The translations under genes were made by a program, and so were the position numbers. Positions 28,142 to 35,699 of a stretch of DNA of 64,000 nucleotides are shown piece by piece. The stretch is from Terriglobus aquaticus. Its GTDB lineage: Bacteria > Acidobacteriota > Terriglobia > Terriglobales > Acidobacteriaceae. Below the pieces are notes generated by a model, which was not told the origin of the DNA, did not search any database, and worked only from the letters and a program-made list of their open reading frames with translations. Position 1 is the stretch's first letter, and each line of letters begins with the position of its first letter. The stretch covers positions 1,178,001-1,242,000 of the forward strand of contig NZ_JAGSYB010000001.1 in NCBI RefSeq assembly GCF_025685415.1. The letters run 5' to 3'.

Positions 28142-28209
28142 GGAAGCTTCAGCTTCCAAGGTAGAAACTCAACCTCACCGCAAACGGGCTTTAGCCCCCG
28201 AGGTAGAAA
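28142..28209 (+). repeat. Duplicated hairpin plus AGGTAGAAA element before nuoC
   Basis: Copy 1 is hairpin GGAAGCT/AGCTTCC (28142-28157) followed by AAGGTAGAAA (28158-28167). Copy 2 is hairpin GGGCT/AGCCC (28186-28197) followed, after two C, by GAGGTAGAAA (28200-28209), which abuts the nuoC ATG and supplies its AGG ribosome-binding site. Confidence 0.6.
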
Positions 28210-28692
28210 ATGTCAGAACCAATCCTTGGCCTCGAAGCCGTCGAAGCAGCCCTCCCCGGCAACGCCGGTATCGCCGCTCTCCGCAGCCTCGCCGCCCGCG
28301 TCAAGTGGGACCGCAACGAGCTGACCATCACCGTCGCGCCAGAGAACATCGTTGCCGCCGCTCGCGCCGTCCAGGCCGCCGGTTACAACTTCTTTGAGGA
28401 CTGCACCGCCGTCGACTGGTACCCGTCCGAGCCGCGCTTCCAGGTCACCTACCACATCGTTTCGCACAGCTTGAAGCAGCGCATCCGCCTGGCCGTCATG
28501 CTCTCGGGCGACGACCCCGCGGTCGAAACCATCACCTCCGTCTGGCCCTCCGCCAACTTCTACGAGCGCGAGGTCTTCGACCTCTTCGGCATTCACATCA
28601 CTGGTCATCCCAACCTCACCCGCATCATGATGCCGACCGACTGGAAGGGCCACCCGCTCCGCAAGGACTACCCCGTCGAAGGCTACCGCTAG
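28210..28692 (+). CDS. nuoC: NADH-quinone oxidoreductase subunit C
   Basis: Peripheral-arm 30-kDa subunit of complex I, 160 aa. The C-terminal signature is clear: FYEREVFDLFGIHITGHPNL followed by PTDWKGHPLRKDYPVEGYR. The N-terminal half (VKWDRNELTITVAPENIVAA) matches the family fold. It is separate from NuoD, unlike the NuoCD fusion of enterobacteria. The start is fixed by an AGG motif in a duplicated element directly upstream. Confidence 0.95.
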   Translation: MSEPILGLEAVEAALPGNAGIAALRSLAARVKWDRNELTITVAPENIVAAARAVQAAGYNFFEDCTAVDWYPSEPRFQVTYHIVSHSLKQRIRLAVMLSGDDPAVETITSVWPSANFYEREVFDLFGIHITGHPNLTRIMMPTDWKGHPLRKDYPVEGYR

Positions 28693-28748
28693 ACCGTCGC
28701 TGTTCCCTGTTCCCTGAACCCTGTTTCCTAGCCTGAAAGGCTCTTTCC

Positions 28749-30002
28749 ATGGCGACCATCACACCTCCCGAAGTTCTCATCCCCGGCATCGACGACGTCA
28801 TCCACGACGCCCAGAAGCACGCCAAGGATCCCGGCGGCGAACAGACCATGGTCCTCAACATGGGGCCGCAGCACCCGTCCACCCACGGCGTGCTCCGCCT
28901 GGTGCTCGAGATCGATGGCGAAACCGTCGTCTCCCTCGCGCCCGACATCGGCTACCTCCACACCGGCATTGAGAAGACCTGCGAAGCCAAGTTCTACCAG
29001 CAGATCGTCCCGCTCACCGACCGCATCGACTATCTCTCGCCCATGTCGAACGAGCTCTGCTACGTGCTCGCGGTCGAGAAGCTCCTCCAGCTTGAGATCC
29101 CAGACCGCGCCCAGACCCTGCGCGTCCTCATGAATGAGCTCACCCGCATCCAGTCCCATCTGGTCTGGCTCGGAACGCACGCCATGGACATCGGCGCGCT
29201 CACCGTCTTCCTCTACTGCTTCCGCGAACGCGAAGAGATCCTCCGCATCTTCGAAATGCTCAGCGGTCAGCGCATGATGGCCAGCTACTTCCGCGTTGGT
29301 GGCGTCAGCATGGAACCGCCACTCGACTTCTGGCCCAAGGTCCGCAAGTTCCTCAAGATCATGCCGGAGAAGATCGCCGAGTACGAAGCCCTGCTCAGCG
29401 GCAACCCCATCTGGATCTCGCGCCTCAAGGGCGTTGGCCCTCTGTCCGCGGCGGACGCGATCGCACTCGGCGTCTCCGGCCCGCCGCTGCGCGCCTCCGG
29501 CGTCGATTGGGATCTGCGCCGCGACATGCCCTACTCCGGCTATGAGAAGTACCAGTTCAAGGTGCCCACCAGCACCGTGGGCGATGTGTGGGCGCGCTAC
29601 GCCGTCCGCATGGAAGAGATGTACGAGTCGGTCAAGATCTGCACCCAGGCGCTCGACCGCATGCCCGAAGGCGCAATTGTCGCCGACGCTCCCAAGATCG
29701 TCCTTCCGGAACGCGAGCAGATGAAGACCCAGATGGAGTCCCTCATCCATCACTTCAAGATCGTCACCGAGGGCTTCGCCGTCCCCGCGGGCGAGGTCTT
29801 CCAGACCATCGACTCTCCGCGCGGCCTCATGGGCTACTACGTCGTCTCCGACGGCACCGCCAAGCCGCTGCGCGTCCACATGCGTAACCCCAGCTTCGCC
29901 ACGCTGCAGGCGCTTGAGACCATGTGTAAGGGCAAGCTGCTGGGCGACGTCGTCGCTGTCATCGGCTCCATCGACATCGTTCTCGGCGAAATCGATCGCT
30001 AA
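28749..30002 (+). CDS. nuoD: NADH-quinone oxidoreductase subunit D
   Basis: 49-kDa subunit that forms the quinone site together with NuoB. The 417-aa chain has an N-terminal extension of about 35 residues before LNMGPQHPSTHGVLRLVLE. Further markers are YLHTGIEKTCEAKFYQQIVP, RVLMNELTRIQSHLVWLG and the C-terminal DIVLGEIDR, homologous to [NiFe]-hydrogenase large subunits. Three orphan genes and an antisense gene separate it from nuoE. Confidence 0.97.
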   Translation: MATITPPEVLIPGIDDVIHDAQKHAKDPGGEQTMVLNMGPQHPSTHGVLRLVLEIDGETVVSLAPDIGYLHTGIEKTCEAKFYQQIVPLTDRIDYLSPMSNELCYVLAVEKLLQLEIPDRAQTLRVLMNELTRIQSHLVWLGTHAMDIGALTVFLYCFREREEILRIFEMLSGQRMMASYFRVGGVSMEPPLDFWPKVRKFLKIMPEKIAEYEALLSGNPIWISRLKGVGPLSAADAIALGVSGPPLRASGVDWDLRRDMPYSGYEKYQFKVPTSTVGDVWARYAVRMEEMYESVKICTQALDRMPEGAIVADAPKIVLPEREQMKTQMESLIHHFKIVTEGFAVPAGEVFQTIDSPRGLMGYYVVSDGTAKPLRVHMRNPSFATLQALETMCKGKLLGDVVAVIGSIDIVLGEIDR

Positions 30003-30094
30003 CCCCATCTCACCTACCGCCCTACCGAAGCGCGCCTTTCCCAAGTGGGCGCGCTTCTTCGTTGGGCATCCATCTCCCACGCGTTCAGGTCCAC

Positions 30095-31807
30095 ATGCTC
30101 CAGAAGCTTCTTTGGCCGTTTCACACGGAGGGCGTCATCCTCCTCGCGCTTCCCGCGATCGCGGCCCTGTCCCTGCTTCTGCGCCGCCCCGGCATGAATG
30201 CCTCTTTTCTGCGGAACCGCCGATCGATCCTTCGCTGGGCCGGCATCCTCGGTCTCGCCGCTGCGGCCTTCTTCCTTCTCGCCGACATCGCGACCATCCC
30301 CCAGCAGCGCTCCTTTCAGGACGACGAGAGCTCCGTTCTCTCCGTCGCCGCGGCCTGGGTGCATCACCAGCCCATGTACCCCTCGCTGGACGCGCCCGTC
30401 GACTACGGCGTTCTCTACGGCCCGGCCACCTACCTGCTCTTCACCCTGCCCATGCTCTTCCATGCGGAGAACGTCATGGCCTACCAGGCCTGGGTCGCCC
30501 TCGGACTCGCCGCTATGCTGGCGTTTTCCTTCGTGGCGATGCGTCGCCTTGCGCGACCCGCAGTCGCCGCCGCAGCCTTCGGCTACTACGTCTTCACAGT
30601 CGGCCTGAAAGCCGCAAACCAGTGGAGCAACAAGGGCGACCCCTGGATCCTGCTCTTCCTCGCCGTGGCGTTCTGGGCCGCTCTACGCCTCAAGCCGCGG
30701 CAAGCCGACGTCACCATCGCGCTCTGCGGTGCAGTCCTCATCGACATCAAAGCCAATCTCTTCCTGCTCGCGCTTCTGCCCTTCCTGCTTGTCTCCCGGC
30801 CCGACAGGAAGGCCCGCACAACCGCGATCCTGGCCATCCCCGGCATGGTGCTCCTCGCCCTAGTCCCGTTCCTTCTCCCCGGCATCAGCCTCTCTGGCTA
30901 CGGCATACAGCTCGCCCTCGCCTCGCGCCACGGCCTGTCGCGCTCCCTGTTCCTCATCAACGTCATGTACTTCGTCCGCGTCTTCGCCCTGCCGTTCGGC
31001 GCGAGCCTCTGGATGCTTCACCGCGGTGACCCCGAGCGTGCCTCCCGCTATCTCCACCGCCGGCGGTCCTTCCTGCTCCTGCTTGCAGCCGCCTCCCTGG
31101 TCGCTGTCGTCACTGGCGCAAAAAACGGAGCGGGTGCATGGCACCTCGTCCCGCTCGGGCTGCCCTTTGCCCTTGTCATCGCGGAGATGTGGAACGAAGC
31201 TCCGCCACTCACCCCCGCCAATCTTCCCCTGCGCCTCGCGCCTGCCCTGTGGGTCTTCGGCACGCTCGCCGTGCACGGCATCGAACGCACCGCCGACGCC
31301 ATCCACACCCGCTTCTACAACGACATCCCCTCGCTCAACGAGTACGATTTCGCAGACGTTCAGCGCGACATGCTCCAGGTGCAGGCCGATCACCCCGGCG
31401 ACACGCTTCAGGTCGGCGTCAGCGGCGGCCACGAGTACACGCTCACCCGCCTCCGCTACCTCTACGTCATGCGCGGACAGCCGCTCTTTACCGACCCCAA
31501 CGCACAGGCCGAGCGCGACGGCTCCCACGTCCCGTTCTCGCCAGCGGTTCTTCATGCACTGGCCGACTGCACGATAAGCCTCTGGCTCATCCCGTCCAGC
31601 AGCGAGCCTCCGTTCAGCATGGGTGGCGGCTACGCCTCCGCCGCCTCCGGCACAGCCGGCCTCCTCACCGACCCGCATCTCTATCCGCAGCCCTGGCCAG
31701 ACATCTTCCAGCAGCACTACCACCGTGTCGTAAAGAGCCGCTACTTCGATCTCTGGGCCTGCAACGCCGCACCACCACCGGGCAACCCTCCAGACCGCCA
31801 GAACTGA
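30095..31807 (+). CDS. Polytopic membrane protein, GT-C/ArnT-like, inside nuo operon
   Basis: A 570-aa integral membrane protein with roughly ten to twelve TM helices. An acidic motif RSFQDDESSVLSVAAAWVHH follows the first TM pair, then YPSLDAPVDYGVLYGPATYL. This layout recalls GT-C mannosyl or arabinosyl transferases that use lipid-linked sugars, but no signature is complete. A C-terminal soluble part (VGVSGGHEYTLTRLRYLYVM) is present. I choose the ATG at 30095 (AGG 5 nt before it) over an upstream TTG. Nothing in the sequence links it to complex I. It follows nuoD by 92 nt on the same strand. Confidence 0.7.
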   Translation: MLQKLLWPFHTEGVILLALPAIAALSLLLRRPGMNASFLRNRRSILRWAGILGLAAAAFFLLADIATIPQQRSFQDDESSVLSVAAAWVHHQPMYPSLDAPVDYGVLYGPATYLLFTLPMLFHAENVMAYQAWVALGLAAMLAFSFVAMRRLARPAVAAAAFGYYVFTVGLKAANQWSNKGDPWILLFLAVAFWAALRLKPRQADVTIALCGAVLIDIKANLFLLALLPFLLVSRPDRKARTTAILAIPGMVLLALVPFLLPGISLSGYGIQLALASRHGLSRSLFLINVMYFVRVFALPFGASLWMLHRGDPERASRYLHRRRSFLLLLAAASLVAVVTGAKNGAGAWHLVPLGLPFALVIAEMWNEAPPLTPANLPLRLAPALWVFGTLAVHGIERTADAIHTRFYNDIPSLNEYDFADVQRDMLQVQADHPGDTLQVGVSGGHEYTLTRLRYLYVMRGQPLFTDPNAQAERDGSHVPFSPAVLHALADCTISLWLIPSSSEPPFSMGGGYASAASGTAGLLTDPHLYPQPWPDIFQQHYHRVVKSRYFDLWACNAAPPPGNPPDRQN

Positions 31808-31856
31808 TCCGCGTCACCGCCCGCCCACGCCGCATCCAAGTCTGCTGAGGGACATC

Positions 31857-32336
31857 ATGGCAGACGAACAGCAAGGGCAGGCACCGGGTCAACCCAAGAG
31901 CGGCGCAATCGGGAAAGAGGCCGCCGAGGAACTCAGTGGCAAGATTCACAACGACGAGCAGCGCAAGCTGGACAACGAGAGCGACGAGAACTACGACGCC
32001 CAGTTCCAGCAACACCTCGTCGGCCGCCTGACCCCCGAAATCACCGCGTTCAACGACAAGGCTGAATTTGCCGATGCACTCAAGCTGCACAACGAGTCCG
32101 GCATGCTCCAGTTCTTCCGCGACAACAAACCTGCTTACGCCATCCTCATCCGCAATCGCCAGTTGCACTTCCTAGACCCCGGCAGCAGCACTCCTGTCAG
32201 CACACTCCAGATCAAGGGCGGCCCCGAAGAATACGTCTTCCATGGCGGCACCGGTGCCGCCGCACCAATTGACGAGAACGACGCCGTCAAAGGCTTCATT
32301 CGTCTTGCAGCCGGCGGCAAGTTCCAGGCGGAGTAA
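31857..32336 (+). CDS. Small acidic hypothetical protein
   Basis: A 159-aa soluble protein that I do not recognise. The N-terminal 60 residues are Lys/Glu/Gln-rich and probably disordered. The C-terminal part looks folded (AYAILIRNRQLHFLDPGSS; ENDAVKGFIRLAAGGKFQAE). It has no signal or TM helix. The next gene starts 3 nt after its stop, so the pair is very likely cotranscribed and may work together. Confidence 0.7.
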   Translation: MADEQQGQAPGQPKSGAIGKEAAEELSGKIHNDEQRKLDNESDENYDAQFQQHLVGRLTPEITAFNDKAEFADALKLHNESGMLQFFRDNKPAYAILIRNRQLHFLDPGSSTPVSTLQIKGGPEEYVFHGGTGAAAPIDENDAVKGFIRLAAGGKFQAE

Positions 32337-32339
32337 CCC

Positions 32340-32741
32340 GTGCCCACACCGACCAACATCCAGAGCGAGATCATCCGCCACCGCGAGTCCAACAACGAGC
32401 GGCTGAAGCAAATGGTCGACGACCAGGTCAACATGGAGACGACCCGGCCCGTCTTTCTCCGCTTCTCCGCCCACAACTACGACGACGCGGTCGGCCTCAG
32501 CCGCATGCTCTTCGCCAAGGGCATGCGCCTCATCCAGCCAGAGCCGCAGCAGGACGGCCATCACTGGACCGTCGAGGTTGCCACCAAGCACAACCTGCGC
32601 GAACTCACCCAGGAAGACTTCACCTGCGATCTGGTCACCCTGGCCAGCGGCGTCCACGCCACCTACGACTGCTGGGACTTTCTCAGCAACGACGTTGCGG
32701 AAGAAACCCAAGAGCACAACAAAGTGCCGGAAGCGCAGTAG
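32340..32741 (+). CDS. RraB-like (ribonuclease E inhibitor B domain) protein
   Basis: A 133-aa protein starting at GTG, with GGAG 7 nt before it. The segment FLRFSAHNYDDAVGLSRMLF, then WTVEVATKHNL, then ATYDCWDFLSND matches the layout of the RraB domain, in which a ferredoxin-like fold ends with a YDGW-type motif. RraB binds RNase E and alters mRNA decay in gamma-proteobacteria; whether that role applies here is inference. It is paired with the 159-aa gene 3 nt upstream. Confidence 0.65.
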   Translation: MPTPTNIQSEIIRHRESNNERLKQMVDDQVNMETTRPVFLRFSAHNYDDAVGLSRMLFAKGMRLIQPEPQQDGHHWTVEVATKHNLRELTQEDFTCDLVTLASGVHATYDCWDFLSNDVAEETQEHNKVPEAQ

Positions 32742-32826
32742 CGCACCATCGGTCTAGCCGCACACCCAAAAAGAGAGCGGCGGAGCATGGCATCTGCTTC
32801 GCCGCCCTATGTTCCACCAGACCGCC

Positions 32827-33171
32827 TTACGCGCCCGGCTGCATCACTGCAAGCTCATTTCCGGCCGGGTCCGTAAAGTGGAATCGGCGTCCGCCCGGGT
32901 AGGCAAACGTGGGCACTGTGATCGTGCCGCCGGCCGCACGCACCTGCTCTTCCGCCGCGGCAATGTCGTCCGTCTCCACCATCGGCAGCGGAGCCTTGGA
33001 TCGGCCATCCTCAGTGCCGTTGTACCCGATCTCCAGGCCGGACCCATGCACGGTCGCATACTCCGATCCCCAGTCCTGGTGCGTCCACCCAAAGACCTGC
33101 CCATAGAACGCCTTCAGCACCGCCGTGTCTTCGGTCGGCAGTTCCAGATACGTCACCTGATTCTTTGCCAT
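32827..33171 (-). CDS. VOC/glyoxalase-like protein
   Basis: A 114-aa vicinal oxygen chelate protein: VTYLELPTEDTAVLKAFYGQ, VFGWTHQDWGSEYATVHGSG, then PTFAYPGGRRFHFTDPAGNE. This is the typical paired beta-alpha-beta-beta-beta module, with a Glu near the end as a possible metal ligand. Substrate unknown. The ATG at 33171 has AGGAGGAG just upstream, so the longer open frame to 33660 is not used. It lies antisense to the surrounding nuo operon. Confidence 0.85.
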   Translation of the reverse strand: MAKNQVTYLELPTEDTAVLKAFYGQVFGWTHQDWGSEYATVHGSGLEIGYNGTEDGRSKAPLPMVETDDIAAAEEQVRAAGGTITVPTFAYPGGRRFHFTDPAGNELAVMQPGA

Positions 33172-33321
33172 GAGTCTCCTCCTGCGCTCGTTCGCGCGCT
33201 CTCGCAGGCCAGCCCCCATCCGCCGCGCGGCGAGGAGTTTCGCGCAGCAGGTAGACACGGCACAGTGCCGCATCGCGAGGAACACCGTGATCCTAACCGA
33301 CCCATGCGGTAGCGTGAAGAG

Positions 33322-33627
33322 GTGAATCCGCACTCCGATCTGCTCCAGCGCGAGCTCTGGTCCTCCTGGGCTGGCGTCCTCCGTTCCTACGCCGCCGTCC
33401 ACTCCCTCGGCCGCGATCAGCACGCCGTCGTCGAGGTCTCCGAAGCCGAAATCCTCCTCCGCTATGGCAGCCGCTGGATGCGCTTCACCCACGACCACAT
33501 CACCAGCAGCCAAGGCGCGGAACACACCTTCGCTCTGACGGAAAACGGCCGGGCGCGCATCGACAACACCGAAGACGAGATGGACCTTTCCGCGGAACGC
33601 CTTGCTCGGGAGATAATCACTCTGTGA
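33322..33627 (+). CDS. Small hypothetical protein translationally coupled to nuoE
   Basis: A 101-aa protein from a GTG start, not recognised. Its sequence (SEAEILLRYGSRWMRFTHDH; EDEMDLSAERLAREIITL) suggests a compact soluble domain. Its TGA overlaps the nuoE start as GTGA, so ribosomes finishing it could restart on nuoE. That points to a role near complex I assembly or simply to use as a coupling leader. Confidence 0.65.
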   Translation: MNPHSDLLQRELWSSWAGVLRSYAAVHSLGRDQHAVVEVSEAEILLRYGSRWMRFTHDHITSSQGAEHTFALTENGRARIDNTEDEMDLSAERLAREIITL

Positions 33628-34133
33628 GCACAGTCGCAGAGAGCATCTTCTCGCCGGCAACCGCCGAGCGATTCGACAAACTCGTCACGATTTACCCGGT
33701 CAAGCGCTCCGCGCTGGTCCCCATGCTGCTCTACGCGCAGGACGACCTGGGTTACGTGACCGACGCCGCCGTTTCGGAAATCGCACAGCGCCTTGACCTT
33801 CTGGAACTCGACGTCCGCAACGTCCTCAGCTACTACTCCATGCTGCGCACCAAACCTGCCGGCAAGTTCAACGTCCAGGTCTGCACCAACATCTCCTGCA
33901 TGATCGTCGGCGGCTACGACGTCCTCGACCACTGCAAGAAGCGCCTCGGCATCGGCCACAAGGAAGTCACCGCAGACGGCCAGTTCTCCCTCGAAGAGGT
34001 CGAGTGCATCGGCGCCTGCTGCTGGGCTCCCGCCATGCAGGTCAACTACGACTTCCACGAGAACCTGACGCCCGAAAAAGTCGACGCGATCCTGGATGAC
34101 TACGCCGCCGGTCGCGGAAAGGATGTGAAGTAA
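33624..34133 (+). CDS. nuoE: NADH-quinone oxidoreductase subunit E
   Basis: 24-kDa thioredoxin-like subunit of complex I carrying the N1a 2Fe-2S cluster, 169 aa. The four Cys ligands are in VQVCTNISCMIVGG and ECIGACCWAPAMQVN. The N-terminal helical part (VPMLLYAQDDLGYVTDAAVS) is typical. The start is a GTG overlapping the upstream gene, and the stop TAA shares its last base with the ATG of nuoF. Confidence 0.96.
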   Translation: MSTVAESIFSPATAERFDKLVTIYPVKRSALVPMLLYAQDDLGYVTDAAVSEIAQRLDLLELDVRNVLSYYSMLRTKPAGKFNVQVCTNISCMIVGGYDVLDHCKKRLGIGHKEVTADGQFSLEEVECIGACCWAPAMQVNYDFHENLTPEKVDAILDDYAAGRGKDVK

Positions 34134-35455
34134 TGCCTACCCTCGTTTCGCATCCCGATGAAGTCAAGATCCTCTCGCGCCGCTTCGGCCAGGGCGCAGC
34201 CGAGCTCGATCGCTACCTCGAACTCGACGGCTACAAGGCCGCCCAGCTCGCCATCGACAACGGTCCCGAGTGGGTCATCAACGAGATGAAAGCCTCCGGC
34301 CTGCGTGGCCGCGGCGGCGCCGGCTTCCCCACCGGCATGAAGTGGTCGTTCGTTCCCAAGCAGAGCGAAAAGCCCAAGTACGTCCTCGTCAACGGCGACG
34401 AATCCGAACCCGGCACCTGCAAAGACCACGTCATCTTCCTGCACGACCCGCACGCCATCATCGAGGGCACCATGATCGCCGGCCTCGCCATCGGCGCCAA
34501 GATGGGCTTCATCTACCTGCGCGGCGAGTACCGCTATCTCCTCAAGATCGTCGAAAAGGCGGTCGCTGACGCCTACGCCAAGGGCATCCTCGGCAAGAAC
34601 ATCTTTGGCCGCGAAGGCATCGACTTCGACATCGTCACCCAGACCGGCGCGGGCGCCTACGAAGTAGGCGAAGAGTCGGCCCTCATGGAGTCGCTCGAGG
34701 GCAAGCGCGGCGTCCCCCGCATCAAGCCGCCGTTCCCCGCCGTCGTCGGCCTCTACGGCGGCCCCACCGTTATCAACAACGCCGAGACCATCGCCTCCGC
34801 CCCGCACATCCTGCTCATGGGCGGCGCCGAGTACGCCAAGATCGGCTCGGAGCGCAACGGCGGCACTCGCCTGTTCGGCATCAGCGGCATGGTCGAGCGC
34901 CCCGGCGTCTACGAGCTGCCCATGGGCTACAACCTGAAGAAGGCGATCTACGACGTCGCCGGCGGCGTCAAGGGCGGCAAGAAGCTCAAGGCCGTCGTGC
35001 CCGGCGGCTCGTCCTGCCCGGTGCTTACTGCTGACGAGCTCGACGTGGGTCTCGACTTCGACCAGATGGCCAAGGCCGGCACTATGCTCGGCTCCGGCGG
35101 CATCGTCGTGCTCGACGAAACCGTCAGCATGGTCGAGTTCGCCCTGCGGACCATCAAGTTCTACCAGCACGAATCCTGCGGCTGGTGCATCCCCTGCCGC
35201 GAAGGAACGGACTGGCTCAAGAAGACCCTGACCCGCTTCTACGACGGCGGCGGCAATGCCAAAGACATCAACAACATTCAGTACCTCGCCGAGAACATGA
35301 TGGGCCGCACCTTCTGCCCGCTCGGCGACGCCGCTGCCATGCCCACCCTCGGCTTCATTAAGAAGTTTCGCCACGAATTCGAGGAGTACCTGCAAGGCAA
35401 GCGCACCGAAAAGCACTTCATCACCACCGACGAACTCGTCGGCGCGGCGCACTGA
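34133..35455 (+). CDS. nuoF: NADH-quinone oxidoreductase subunit F
   Basis: 51-kDa NADH- and FMN-binding subunit, 440 aa. Nucleotide-binding motifs are GLRGRGGAGFPTGMKWSFVP and NGDESEPGTCKDH. GAGAYEVGEESALMESLEG follows. The N3 4Fe-4S ligands are in ESCGWCIPCREG and RTFCPLGDAAA. It overlaps nuoE by one base, and its TGA overlaps the ATG of the next small gene by one base. Confidence 0.97.
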   Translation: MPTLVSHPDEVKILSRRFGQGAAELDRYLELDGYKAAQLAIDNGPEWVINEMKASGLRGRGGAGFPTGMKWSFVPKQSEKPKYVLVNGDESEPGTCKDHVIFLHDPHAIIEGTMIAGLAIGAKMGFIYLRGEYRYLLKIVEKAVADAYAKGILGKNIFGREGIDFDIVTQTGAGAYEVGEESALMESLEGKRGVPRIKPPFPAVVGLYGGPTVINNAETIASAPHILLMGGAEYAKIGSERNGGTRLFGISGMVERPGVYELPMGYNLKKAIYDVAGGVKGGKKLKAVVPGGSSCPVLTADELDVGLDFDQMAKAGTMLGSGGIVVLDETVSMVEFALRTIKFYQHESCGWCIPCREGTDWLKKTLTRFYDGGGNAKDINNIQYLAENMMGRTFCPLGDAAAMPTLGFIKKFRHEFEEYLQGKRTEKHFITTDELVGAAH

Positions 35456-35658
35456 TGAAGATCCTGCGGGGCATTCCAACTCTGGTTGCAATGCTCTGCC
35501 TTGTTTTAGTGCTGTGGTACCGACCGGCAGGCTACGGGATCATCGTTTTCGCCATCGTCGGCGCGTACGTTTTCGGCGGCACCATACTTTGGATCGTTTG
35601 GCATCGTGCCAAAAAGCAAAGAGAACTCCAGAAGCACGCTAGAACAGAGGGGCTCTAG
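35455..35658 (+). CDS. Small two-TM membrane protein between nuoF and nuoG
   Basis: A 67-aa protein with two hydrophobic stretches (GIPTLVAMLCLVLVLWY and GIIVFAIVGAYVFGGTILWI) and a basic tail (WHRAKKQRELQKHARTEG). It starts one base inside the nuoF stop (TGATG), so coupling is likely. Not recognised. Its composition is less GC-rich than nuoF and nuoG. Confidence 0.65.
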   Translation: MKILRGIPTLVAMLCLVLVLWYRPAGYGIIVFAIVGAYVFGGTILWIVWHRAKKQRELQKHARTEGL

Positions 35659-35699
35659 CTGAAGCATTTCGCGATGCCTCTCAATTTAGGATGAACTCC

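Noticed and set aside
28091-28209. Degenerate nuoB remnant
   Set aside because: Only 119 nt, no reading frame with the NuoB Cys motif in any phase, and occupied by hairpin repeats.
33172-33660. N-terminal extension of the VOC protein to 277 aa
   Set aside because: The ATG at 33171 has a perfect AGGAGG site and begins the conserved domain. The extension overlaps the gene coupled to nuoE.
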